From Thiotrichaceae bacterium UBA4486 (GTDB lineage: Bacteria; Pseudomonadota; Gammaproteobacteria; Eutrophobiales; Eutrophobiaceae), in the NCBI GenBank assembly GCA_002389045.1, contig DGNS01000015.1, positions 307,139 to 355,378 on the forward strand: a DNA stretch of 48,240 nt, written 5' to 3'. This document shows positions 21,635 through 29,264 of this stretch, one piece after another (positions within the stretch are counted from its first letter, which is position 1; each line of letters begins with the position of its first letter). The position numbers and the translations under genes were made by a program. Below the pieces are notes generated by a model. It was given only the letters and a program-made list of their open reading frames with translations, was not told the DNA's origin and did no database searches.

Positions 21635-22886
21635 ACGCGAAGCTTACGTTTACATCCAGCTTCCCGGCTCGTTGGAGACGGTGCCGGCGGCGTTGCTGCG
21701 TGTGCGGACCTTGCCGGATGGCGCTCAGGTCGGGCGCTTTCGTTACGGCGATCGGTATCTCGCCAGGCCCGAAGCGGTGGCGCTCGATCCGTTTCGGTTG
21801 CCCCTGGCCAGGGAGGTTTTCGAGTTCACGCAGCTCAAGGGCATTCCGGGCGCGGTTCGTGATGCCGCGCCGGATGCCTGGGGCCGGCGCGTCATCGAAC
21901 ACAAGCTGGAGCGAGGCCCGGCCGACCTTGAGGAGATCGACTATCTGCTTCATGGTCCCCAGGATGGAGCCGGGTATCTGAGCTTTGGATTGAAAGCCGA
22001 ACCACCCGCACCCAGACGCACGTACAACCGGACACATCAATTGGGCGACCTGATCGCCGCGGCACAGGCCATCGAAGCAGGCAAGCCTGTGGCCGCGCAC
22101 TTGCTCGAACAACTCGATCCCGGCACCAGCATGGGCGGTGCACGCCCAAAAGCCACGATCGAAGCGGATCAGCGTTTGTGGCTGGGCAAGTTTCCGGCCA
22201 GGGACGATCGCTTCAACCTGCAACGGGTCGAATTCGCAACACTCGATCTGGCCAGGCGGTGCGGTTTGAACGTCACCCAGGCGCGGTTGGAGTCCGTCGG
22301 CAGCAGCGACGTGTTGATGTTGGAGCGTTTCGATCGGGAGTACATCGAGGGAGGCTACCTGCGTTTTGGCCTGGTCAGTGGCCTGACCGTACTCGACTGC
22401 GGCGACAGTCATCTGGACAGGGACCGTTGGTCCTACCTCCTGCTGGCGGACAACCTGCGACGGTGGTCCGACAAACCCGAAGCCGATTGCGCCGAAATGT
22501 TCCGCCGGATGGTCTTCAACGCGGCCGTGACCAACAACGACGATCATCCGCGCAACCATGCCCTTCTGCGGCGGCAGAAAGGCTGGCGACTCGCGCCGGC
22601 CTATGACCTGGTGCCGACGCCTGTTATCAGCCTTGAGCGGCGCGACCTGGCATTGACCGTGGGTAGCTATGGCCGCACGGCCAGTATCTATAACCTGCTG
22701 TCCCAGGCGGGACGGTTTGGTCTGTCCGTGGCAGCAGCGCGCCAGGAGCTCGAACGAATCGTCGCGGTTGTCCGGCAATGGCACGACAGTTTCCTTGCCT
22801 GCGGCGTGTCCGCGGAAGACATCGAAACCATTGCCCCCGCCATCTTGCCGGCATGTTTTTTCTTTGAAGAGAAGCCTGATGCTTGA
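21624..22886 (+). CDS. hipA: HipA-type serine/threonine kinase toxin
   Basis: Protein kinase toxin of 420 aa from the ATG at 21624, which has GGTGAAG just upstream. HipA of E. coli phosphorylates glutamyl-tRNA synthetase and induces dormancy; the target here is not known. The N-subdomain has GAVRDAAPDAWGRRV. The Gly-rich ATP loop is GTSMGGARPKA (167-177), where a serine can be auto-phosphorylated in the family. The catalytic motif NNDDHPRN lies at 304-311 with the essential Asp, and Asp328 in PAYDLVPT binds metal. Nothing essential is missing. It overlaps hipB by 11 bases. Confidence 0.9.
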   Translation: MTSEREAYVYIQLPGSLETVPAALLRVRTLPDGAQVGRFRYGDRYLARPEAVALDPFRLPLAREVFEFTQLKGIPGAVRDAAPDAWGRRVIEHKLERGPADLEEIDYLLHGPQDGAGYLSFGLKAEPPAPRRTYNRTHQLGDLIAAAQAIEAGKPVAAHLLEQLDPGTSMGGARPKATIEADQRLWLGKFPARDDRFNLQRVEFATLDLARRCGLNVTQARLESVGSSDVLMLERFDREYIEGGYLRFGLVSGLTVLDCGDSHLDRDRWSYLLLADNLRRWSDKPEADCAEMFRRMVFNAAVTNNDDHPRNHALLRRQKGWRLAPAYDLVPTPVISLERRDLALTVGSYGRTASIYNLLSQAGRFGLSVAAARQELERIVAVVRQWHDSFLACGVSAEDIETIAPAILPACFFFEEKPDA

Positions 22887-22971
22887 GGTGGACGAACGGA
22901 CTCAGGCAAGACGTGCAACATAAGCAACATATGAACTGCTTCCTTACAAATCAATGTTGATTAAAGTCATT

Positions 22972-22997
22972 ATAAAGCAATTTATATATTGCTTTAT
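22972..22997. terminator. Perfect A/T-rich hairpin downstream of hipA, beside the tRNA-Leu end
   Basis: Arms ATAAAGCAAT (22972-22981) and ATTGCTTTAT (22988-22997), 10 pairs without mismatch, 6-base loop. It could end hipBA transcription. Lying 50 bases from the tRNA CCA end, it could instead be an arm site of the lost recombinase. Confidence 0.45.
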
Positions 22998-23047
22998 CTC
23001 TAATATAGAAGCTAATAGATTGCGTAAGCTTGCCCATTTGAGGAAGC

Positions 23048-23134
23048 TGGTACCGGGAGGGGGAATCGAACCCCCACTCTGTCACCAGAACCGGATTTTG
23101 AGTCCGGCGCGTCTACCAGTTCCGCCATCCCGGC
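23048..23134 (-). tRNA. tRNA-Leu (anticodon CAA)
   Basis: An intact 87-base gene with CCA encoded. The 7-pair acceptor stem (GCCGGGA with TCCCGGT, first pair G-T) is followed by a D-arm with GG, an anticodon arm CCGGA-CTCAAAA-TCCGG giving anticodon CAA, the long variable arm expected for Leu (TCTG...CAGA) and a T-arm GGGGG-TTCGATT-CCCCC. Bases 23048-23101 are duplicated at 16370-16471, making this the integration site of the island. It lies upstream of queA, a common gammaproteobacterial neighbourhood. Confidence 0.95.
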
Positions 23135-23437
23135 AATGTGAAGGCAGGCCGGCAAGTATAAGGCAAGCTGACATCGGGTCAATCTGTCCGGCAGCCGGGT
23201 GTCGGTTCGATCCGTTCGGGCCGGGCACGGGGTAACTCCGAAAGGTATCCGCCGAAGGCGTCTTGAGCGGAGGCGGACTATCTCATTCGTCGGCCTGGAG
23301 ATCCCCTCACCTTCGGTTCGGAATGACTGAGATGAGTCCGGGATGACATTAGCAAGTGTGTTTTCAGATCTCAGACTTCAGATCTCAGACTTCAGACAGA
23401 TGACAGATCGCAGCGGATGTCTGCCAGCCCCGATGCC

Positions 23438-23461
23438 GGTGTCAGCCTTCAGGCTGACACC
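23438..23461. repeat. 24-nt GGTGTC hairpin repeat, copy 3
   Basis: Perfect 10-pair arms GGTGTCAGCC and GGCTGACACC with loop TTCA. Confidence 0.8.
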
Positions 23462-23484
23462 GGGAAAATGTTGCCGCTGCTTAC

Positions 23485-23508
23485 GATGTCAGCCTGAGGG
23501 CTGACACC
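23485..23508. repeat. 24-nt GGTGTC hairpin repeat, copy 4
   Basis: Arms GATGTCAGCC and GGCTGACACC, loop TGAG; one mismatch at the second position. It lies 24 bases after copy 3. Confidence 0.75.
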
Positions 23509-23595
23509 TGGATGTAGGGGAAAGTCAGACTCCGGGGAGTGTGTCAGCACCGCCTGCACGCCGACCTGGTCGGATCTCTGCTAGACTCGCCGGCC

Positions 23596-24621
23596 ATGAA
23601 ACTCAGCGACTTTGACTACCCTCTGCCCGAAGAACTGATTGCCCAGCGCCCGCGCGAGGTGCGCGGTGATTCCCGGTTGCTGTGTCTCGATTGCGCCGCG
23701 GGTTCGATCAGGGACAGTCGGTTTTCGCAACTGCGCGCGTTACTGAAACCCGGTGATCTGCTGGTCCTCAATGACACCCGGGTGATCCCGGCGCGGCTGT
23801 TCGCGCAAAAGGCCAGCGGCGGCCGGGCGGAGATCCTGCTGGAACGCTTGCTGTCGGAGAGCGAGTTCCTGGCGCAGGTGCGGGCCAGCAAGTCACCGAA
23901 GCCCGGTATGCAACTGTTGATCAACGGCATCCCGATGCTGGAGATGATTGACCGGCAGGATGATTTTTACCGGCTGCGCCTGATTAACGATAACGCCGCC
24001 ATTGAGCTGTTTGAAGAGCACGGTCATATGCCCTTGCCACCGTACATTGATCGCGCCGATGAGGATCTCGACAGGGATCGTTACCAGACTGTCTATGCCC
24101 GCGAGCCCGGTGCCGTCGCCGCGCCCACGGCGGGTTTGCACTTCACCGAAACGCAACTCGATCAGCTTGCCGCTGACGGCATCGATCATGTCAGTGTGAC
24201 GTTGCATGTCGGCGCCGGGACGTTTCAACCGGTGCGCGTCGATACTATCGAAGAGCACACCATGCACGCCGAATCCTATGTCATTTCAGAACAGACGGTG
24301 GATGCCATCGACGCCACGCGTGTGCATGGTGGCCGGGTGGTTGCCGTCGGTACCACGTCGTTACGTTGCCTGGAATCGGCGGCATTGGCCGGTGAGCTGA
24401 AAGCAACAACGGGTGAAACGCGGCTGTTTATTTACCCGGGCTTCGAGTTCCGGGTAGTGAATGCGTTGATCACCAACTTTCACCTGCCGGGTTCGACGCT
24501 GTTGATGCTGGTCTCGGCCTTTGCCGGCATGGAGCTCACTCGCCGCGCTTATGCCCACGCCGTGGCGGAGCGTTATCGTTTTTTCAGTTACGGTGATGCG
24601 ATGTTCATTAACAGACAGTGA
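23596..24621 (+). CDS. queA: S-adenosylmethionine:tRNA ribosyltransferase-isomerase
   Basis: Converts preQ1-modified tRNA to epoxyqueuosine tRNA using the ribosyl part of SAM, in queuosine synthesis. From the ATG at 23596 it is 341 aa, normal for QueA. Family motifs: the opening MKLSDFDYPLPEELIAQ.P, LLVLNDTRVIPARL, LPPYI with YQTVYA, the GAVAAPTAGLHFT signature, and FHLPGSTLLMLVSAF near the end. The stop codon lies inside the first unit of a heptamer tandem repeat. The usual partner tgt is 6.3 kb away, past an inserted block. Confidence 0.96.
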   Translation: MKLSDFDYPLPEELIAQRPREVRGDSRLLCLDCAAGSIRDSRFSQLRALLKPGDLLVLNDTRVIPARLFAQKASGGRAEILLERLLSESEFLAQVRASKSPKPGMQLLINGIPMLEMIDRQDDFYRLRLINDNAAIELFEEHGHMPLPPYIDRADEDLDRDRYQTVYAREPGAVAAPTAGLHFTETQLDQLAADGIDHVSVTLHVGAGTFQPVRVDTIEEHTMHAESYVISEQTVDAIDATRVHGGRVVAVGTTSLRCLESAALAGELKATTGETRLFIYPGFEFRVVNALITNFHLPGSTLLMLVSAFAGMELTRRAYAHAVAERYRFFSYGDAMFINRQ

Positions 24622-24673
24622 ATGGTGAATGGTGAATGGTGAATGGTGAACAGTGAACGGTGAGTGGTGAGTG
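24618..24673. repeat. Heptamer tandem repeat array A (8 units)
   Basis: Eight uninterrupted 7-base units: GTGAATG four times, then GTGAACA, GTGAACG, GTGAGTG, GTGAGTG. The first unit supplies the queA stop codon, and the array ends 2 bases before the stop of the convergent adaptor gene. It marks the left edge of the block between queA and tgt. Confidence 0.85.
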
Positions 24674-24674
24674 A

Positions 24675-25733
24675 TCAACGGCCGGGCATGAGGATGGTTT
24701 CCCCGGCCTGCAAACCGGCCAGCACATCGACCTGTCCCTGATCGTTGCTGCGGCCGGTACGGATAAAGCGCCGCACGGCGCGGCCATCTTCCAGCACCTC
24801 GACGAATTCCAGTTGTCCCATGCGGCGGATGGCGGTTTGCGGGATGTACATGCGTTCGCTGCTTCCCGTGGGGATCAGCAAGCGGCCGAACATACCGGGA
24901 TACAGCGCCGCGTCGCTGCTGAGCAGGGCCTTGACAGTAATGGAGCGTGAGCCGGGATCGGCCGAGGGGACAATCTCATCGACGGTGGCCGGGATCTCCT
25001 TATTAATGGCGTCGATGCGGGCCTGCAGTTCATCGCCGATGTGGACGCCTGCGGCCAGTGATTCCCGCACCTGTGCGTCCAGCCGCAGTATCGAGGGGTT
25101 ATAGATTTCGAGCAGGGGCATACCCGGTGAGGCCGTATCGCCGGGTTCGGCGAAACGTTCGATCACCCGCCCGTCAATGGGACTGTTGATGATGGTGTAA
25201 GTGCGGGCGGTGCGGGTTTCTTCCAGTTGCCTGAGACTGCCCTGGTATTCCGCCTGCCGCGATTCCAGTGTTGCCTGCGCCTGATCGTATTCGGAACGCG
25301 AAATCAGCCGTTTTTCATAAATGGATTTGATGCGTTCAAATTCCGCCGTCGCCTCGTTCAGCCGCGCCTTCGCACCCAGCACCGACTGCCTCGCCTGTTC
25401 GACCTGTGATTCAAGTTCACGATCATCGAGTTCAACCAGCACATCGCCCATATTGACGCTGTCACCGGCGCGCACGGGGATGGCGCGGATGGTGGCGAGG
25501 ATGCGCGACGATATCACGGTTTTATCGCGGGCGCTGATGGTGCCGGTGGCCGTTTCCAACGTGGGTTCGGAAACCACTGAAACGCTGTACGTCTCGCCGG
25601 TTGGTGCCGTGGTGACCGGATGCACTGTGGCCGGCGGGACCTTTTCGTTGAATACGCCCGCGAGCCAGCCCATGAAACCGGCAAGCACGGCCACGGCAAT
25701 TAACAGGGTGAGTATATAGGCCGCCTTGTTCAT
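24675..25733 (-). CDS. RND efflux adaptor (membrane fusion protein)
   Basis: Periplasmic adaptor of an RND pump, 352 aa. An N-terminal anchor (about residues 5-27, AAYILTLLIAVAVLAGFMGWL) is followed by the lipoyl half-motifs (about 75-110, IPVRAGDSVNMGDVLVELDD), an alpha-helical hairpin of roughly 105-175 rich in Glu, Gln and Arg, the second lipoyl half (INSPIDGRVIERFAEPGD) and the beta-barrel domain with LYPGMFGRLLIP. The start overlaps the pump stop (ATGA), so it is translated after the pump, the reverse of the common adaptor-first order. No outer-membrane channel gene is adjacent. Confidence 0.9.
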   Translation of the reverse strand: MNKAAYILTLLIAVAVLAGFMGWLAGVFNEKVPPATVHPVTTAPTGETYSVSVVSEPTLETATGTISARDKTVISSRILATIRAIPVRAGDSVNMGDVLVELDDRELESQVEQARQSVLGAKARLNEATAEFERIKSIYEKRLISRSEYDQAQATLESRQAEYQGSLRQLEETRTARTYTIINSPIDGRVIERFAEPGDTASPGMPLLEIYNPSILRLDAQVRESLAAGVHIGDELQARIDAINKEIPATVDEIVPSADPGSRSITVKALLSSDAALYPGMFGRLLIPTGSSERMYIPQTAIRRMGQLEFVEVLEDGRAVRRFIRTGRSNDQGQVDVLAGLQAGETILMPGR

Positions 25734-28700
25734 CCGCTCAGGGCCTGTCGTTCAGATGTGGTTTTTCCATAGACCAGAAAGTATGTCACAGGAACGACCA
25801 GCATGGTAAAGACCGTGGAAGCGAAGATGCCGAAGATGATCGCCCAGGCCAGCCCGCTGAAAATCGGGTCCAGCGTGATGACGATATTGCCCAGCAGGGT
25901 GGTGCCCGCGGTAAGCAACACCGGGCGCATGCGCACCGCACCGGCCTGTTTCAAGGCTTCCGGCAGTGGTTTGCCGCGTTGCAGTTCAAACTGGATGAAT
26001 TCAACGAGGATGAGTGAATTGCGAATGACGATACCGGCGAGCGCGATCATGCCGATCATGGCCGTGGCGGTAAACAATACCGGGTCGGGTGTGCCGGCGA
26101 TGGTTTGCGGCCCCAGCACATTCAACAGCCAGAAGCCGGGCATGATGCCGATGACGGTCAGCGGAATGGCGGACATGATGATGGCTGTCAGCGGGATGGA
26201 ATTGGTCTGGATGAAGAGCACGAAAAAGATCCCGACCATGGCGGCGGCGAAGGCCAGGCCCATATCCCGGAATACCCGCAGGGTGATCTGCCATTCGCCT
26301 TCGCCGTTCCAGACCGCGGTGATGCCGTCGCCGAGTGACCAGGGCAGGCCACCGCCCGGGTCAAGGTGAGTGCGCTCGTCCAGCGGTCGAAGCGCGGCCT
26401 TGCCGCCGCGGTCGAGGTCGGCCTGGATATCGAGAATGGCGTCGGCCGGCGGCCGTCCGGCCATCTCGGCATAGACATAACTGACCGGCCGCAGATCCTT
26501 GTGATAGATGGTGGCTTCTACGGCCTGTTCGGTGAACGCCCCGATTTCAGCCAGCGGCACCAGCGGTTGCGGCGCATCGCGGACCCCGGTGTTCTCCCGT
26601 ATTTTCGTGATACCGGCCCGGCCCTTGACCTGCAAAGCGGAGAGTTCCGCCAGCGATGCGCGTTTCTCCAGCGGCAGGCGCAGGACAATGGGTAACGGGT
26701 TGGCTTCCGTGGGAATTTGCAGGTAGCCGGCCGTGGCGCCCGCCGTGGCCAGCGCGACGGTTGCGGCGATATCTTCCGTGGCAATGCCGGACAGGGCGGC
26801 CTTGTCCTTGTCGGTGACGAACAGCAGTTTATGCCTTTCCGCTTCCAGCGAGGTGTCGATGTCGACGACAAACGGTTCCTGTTGTAATCGTGCGGCCACG
26901 GTTTTCGCGGCTTCCTGCAAGCGGGCGTAGGGTGTGTGTTCCTCGCCGTAGAGTTCAACGGTGACAGTGGAAATGACGGGTGGTCCGGGCGGTACCTCGA
27001 CCAGTTTGATATTGGCGGCGTGATCCGCGCCAATCCCGCTGATGTCATCGCGTATCCGGGTGATGATTTCGTGCGACTGCTGTTCGCGTTTCTGCCTGTC
27101 CGCCAGGGTGACGCGGATGTCGGCCACGTGACTGCCCTCGCGCAGGTAGTAATGCCGGACCATGCCGTTGAAATCCATGGGCGAAGCCAGTCCGGAAAAG
27201 CCGGTGACGGATTCCACTTCGGCCACGGTTCTCAGGTAATCGGCTACCGCCCGGGTGACGGCATCGGTGCGTTCCAGGCTGGTACCTTCGGGCATGTCGA
27301 TGACCACCTGGAATTCGTTCTTGTTGTCGTACGGCAGCAGCTTCAATGGCACCAGCCGCAGCAGGGGTAGCAGGGCAGTCACAACAAACAGGACCACAAT
27401 GACACTGACGAACAACCAGGCCCGGCCGCGGGAGGCAATCAGTGGGGCCATCAGCCGTGAATAAACGCGGTAACGCAGGTTGCCGGTGTCGTCCGTGTCG
27501 CTCTCTGCACGACGAGGTTTAATGACTTTCCACGCCAGCCAGGGTGTGACCAGGAAGGCAACCACCGTACTCACGATCACGGCAACCGGTACGTTGAAGG
27601 CCATCGGCGCCATGTAGGGCCCCATCATGCCGGTGATGAAGGCCAGCGGTACGAAAGCCAGGATAATGGCAATGGTGGACATGACCAGGGCACTGCGTAT
27701 TTCAAACATCGCGGTTTTGACACTGCCGGCTGCGCTCTCGCCGCCCTCGCGCATGAGCCGTTCGATGTTATCGACGCCGGTGATGGGATCGTCCACCAGC
27801 AAACCCAGTGACAGGATCAGCGCAAACAGCGTGACGCGATTGATGGTGTAACCGGCAGCGAGATCCAGTCCCAGCGTGGCGCCGTAACAAACCGGAATGG
27901 CGAGGCCCACCACCAGGGCCGCGCGCCAGTTGAGGAAGATACCGATAAAAATCACCACCGTCAGGACGGCAAAGGCCAGGCTGCTGACCAGGTTATTGAC
28001 CTTTTCATCGGCGGTCTCGCCGTAGTTGCGAATGATTCGGTACTCGATACCTCGCGGCAGGATGGTCTCCCGGAGTTCCTCTAGATAGACCTCGACATCC
28101 CGGGCCACGCGGACGGCGTTTGCGCCTTTTTGCTTGGCGACCGAGAGCACCACCGCCGGAGCGTAGTCCGGTTGATGTTCGAAGTTTTTATCCGCCGGGC
28201 CGAAGCCGATCCAGGTGTAGTCCCCGGGTTCTTCCGGTCCGTCCAGGACAGTGGCAATCTCGCCCAGGTAAACGGGAACGCCATCGACAACGTTGACGAC
28301 CGTCTGTTGCAACGCCTGTGCGTCGCGGATGAAATCACCGGCTTCGATGATCACCTCGTGGTCGAGGTGCTGAATGGCACCGGCCGGCCGGCGTTGGTTG
28401 GACAGTTCCAGTGCCTGCATGACATCCAGCGGCGCGGTGCGGCGGGCTGCCAGCGCTTCCGGATCCAGTTCAACCCGGATCCGGCGTGGATGGCCGCCGC
28501 TGATATTGATGGCGTTGGTATTGCGGATGACCTTGAGTTTTTCCGTCATCTCTTCCGCCAGCCGCCGCAGTTCGTGGTTGCCGTAGCGATCCGGTTCCGA
28601 ACTCCACAGGGCAATCAGCAAAATGGGCACGTCGTCGACTTCCACCGGCTTGACTACCCAGGACGCCACGGCAGATGGCACCTGGTCGGTGTTGGAGTAG

Positions 28701-29053
28701 AGCTTGTTGTAGACCTTGACCAGCGAATCCTCGCGATCTTCACCGACATAAAAACGTACCGTGATCACGGCGCTGTTATTACGCGACAGGGAATAAACGT
28801 GTTCGACGCCGTCGATTTGCGAGAGGATTTTTTCCAGCCGGGTGGTGACCTGACGCTCGATCTGTCCGGCCGTCAGCCCCGGAACGCTGATATGCACATC
28901 AACCATGGGCACCACGATCTGCGGTTCTTCTTCACGCGGCGTGAGTTGCAGGGACACCACACCGGCGATCAATGTGATAAGAATGATGACAACAGGGATC
29001 TTTCCCTGTAAGACCTTGTCAATCATTCGATGAAAGCCGTTATCAGTTTCCAT
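25730..29053 (-). CDS. RND efflux transporter (AcrB/HAE family)
   Basis: Inner-membrane proton-driven pump of 1107 aa with the twelve-helix, two-loop RND layout. TM1 starts at about residue 18, and the first periplasmic loop runs to about 350. TM4 carries the proton-relay pair in LGLLVDDPITGVDNI, and the second helix set ends near 1090. The first loop has the family opening TPREEEPQIVVPMVDVH. The DD pair argues for a functional proton-driven pump. A substrate cannot be deduced; the sequence resembles the broad AcrB/MdtB-like group rather than heavy-metal pumps. It is first in an operon with its adaptor. Confidence 0.92.
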   Translation of the reverse strand: METDNGFHRMIDKVLQGKIPVVIILITLIAGVVSLQLTPREEEPQIVVPMVDVHISVPGLTAGQIERQVTTRLEKILSQIDGVEHVYSLSRNNSAVITVRFYVGEDREDSLVKVYNKLYSNTDQVPSAVASWVVKPVEVDDVPILLIALWSSEPDRYGNHELRRLAEEMTEKLKVIRNTNAINISGGHPRRIRVELDPEALAARRTAPLDVMQALELSNQRRPAGAIQHLDHEVIIEAGDFIRDAQALQQTVVNVVDGVPVYLGEIATVLDGPEEPGDYTWIGFGPADKNFEHQPDYAPAVVLSVAKQKGANAVRVARDVEVYLEELRETILPRGIEYRIIRNYGETADEKVNNLVSSLAFAVLTVVIFIGIFLNWRAALVVGLAIPVCYGATLGLDLAAGYTINRVTLFALILSLGLLVDDPITGVDNIERLMREGGESAAGSVKTAMFEIRSALVMSTIAIILAFVPLAFITGMMGPYMAPMAFNVPVAVIVSTVVAFLVTPWLAWKVIKPRRAESDTDDTGNLRYRVYSRLMAPLIASRGRAWLFVSVIVVLFVVTALLPLLRLVPLKLLPYDNKNEFQVVIDMPEGTSLERTDAVTRAVADYLRTVAEVESVTGFSGLASPMDFNGMVRHYYLREGSHVADIRVTLADRQKREQQSHEIITRIRDDISGIGADHAANIKLVEVPPGPPVISTVTVELYGEEHTPYARLQEAAKTVAARLQQEPFVVDIDTSLEAERHKLLFVTDKDKAALSGIATEDIAATVALATAGATAGYLQIPTEANPLPIVLRLPLEKRASLAELSALQVKGRAGITKIRENTGVRDAPQPLVPLAEIGAFTEQAVEATIYHKDLRPVSYVYAEMAGRPPADAILDIQADLDRGGKAALRPLDERTHLDPGGGLPWSLGDGITAVWNGEGEWQITLRVFRDMGLAFAAAMVGIFFVLFIQTNSIPLTAIIMSAIPLTVIGIMPGFWLLNVLGPQTIAGTPDPVLFTATAMIGMIALAGIVIRNSLILVEFIQFELQRGKPLPEALKQAGAVRMRPVLLTAGTTLLGNIVITLDPIFSGLAWAIIFGIFASTVFTMLVVPVTYFLVYGKTTSERQALSG

Positions 29054-29087
29054 GCTGCGTTATTGCCGTTAAGGTATCGCCGGTTCA

Positions 29088-29111
29088 GGTGTCTGCCTTT
29101 AGTCTGACACC
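29088..29111. repeat. 24-nt GGTGTC hairpin repeat, copy 5
   Basis: Arms GGTGTCTGCC and GTCTGACACC with loop TTTA, two mismatches. Confidence 0.7.
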
Positions 29112-29122
29112 GTATTTGAACG

Positions 29123-29143
29123 GTGAATAGTGAATGATGAAGC
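29123..29143. repeat. Heptamer tandem repeat array B (3 units)
   Basis: Units GTGAATA, GTGAATG, ATGAAGC between two GGTGTC hairpins, so the two repeat families alternate here. Confidence 0.6.
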
Positions 29144-29144
29144 A

Positions 29145-29168
29145 GGTGTCTGCCTTCAGGCTGACACC
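29145..29168. repeat. 24-nt GGTGTC hairpin repeat, copy 6
   Basis: Arms GGTGTCTGCC and GGCTGACACC with loop TTCA; one mismatch. Confidence 0.75.
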
Positions 29169-29177
29169 GTGTACATG

Positions 29178-29198
29178 GTGAATAGTGAATGGTGAATG
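29178..29198. repeat. Heptamer tandem repeat array C (3 units)
   Basis: GTGAATA, GTGAATG, GTGAATG, immediately after hairpin copy 6 and 66 bases before the ATP-grasp-like gene. Confidence 0.65.
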
Positions 29199-29264
29199 CT
29201 GAGGAACCCGGATCCAGGGTTCCCACGCCTTGAACCCCGAACGTACAACGCAGAGATCGGCCGA

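Larger units (their letters stand above)
23135..23595. other. Intergenic region with repeats between tRNA-Leu and queA
   Basis: No gene. It holds a 14-base direct tandem repeat, CAGATCTCAGACTT twice (near 23371-23399), and two copies of the 24-nt GGTGTC hairpin listed separately. A frame open upstream of the queA ATG to 23539 lacks any conserved sequence. The area between 23135 and 23360 shows nothing recognisable. Confidence 0.45.

Noticed and set aside
21423..22784. A 453-codon open frame antisense to hipA/hipB
   Set aside because: HipB and HipA are complete with all motifs on the other strand; the antisense frame shows no recognisable family.
16472..23047. Integrase or transposase for the tRNA-Leu island
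   Set aside because: I checked all sizeable frames in the island and found no tyrosine- or serine-recombinase or transposase motif; the element seems to have lost it.
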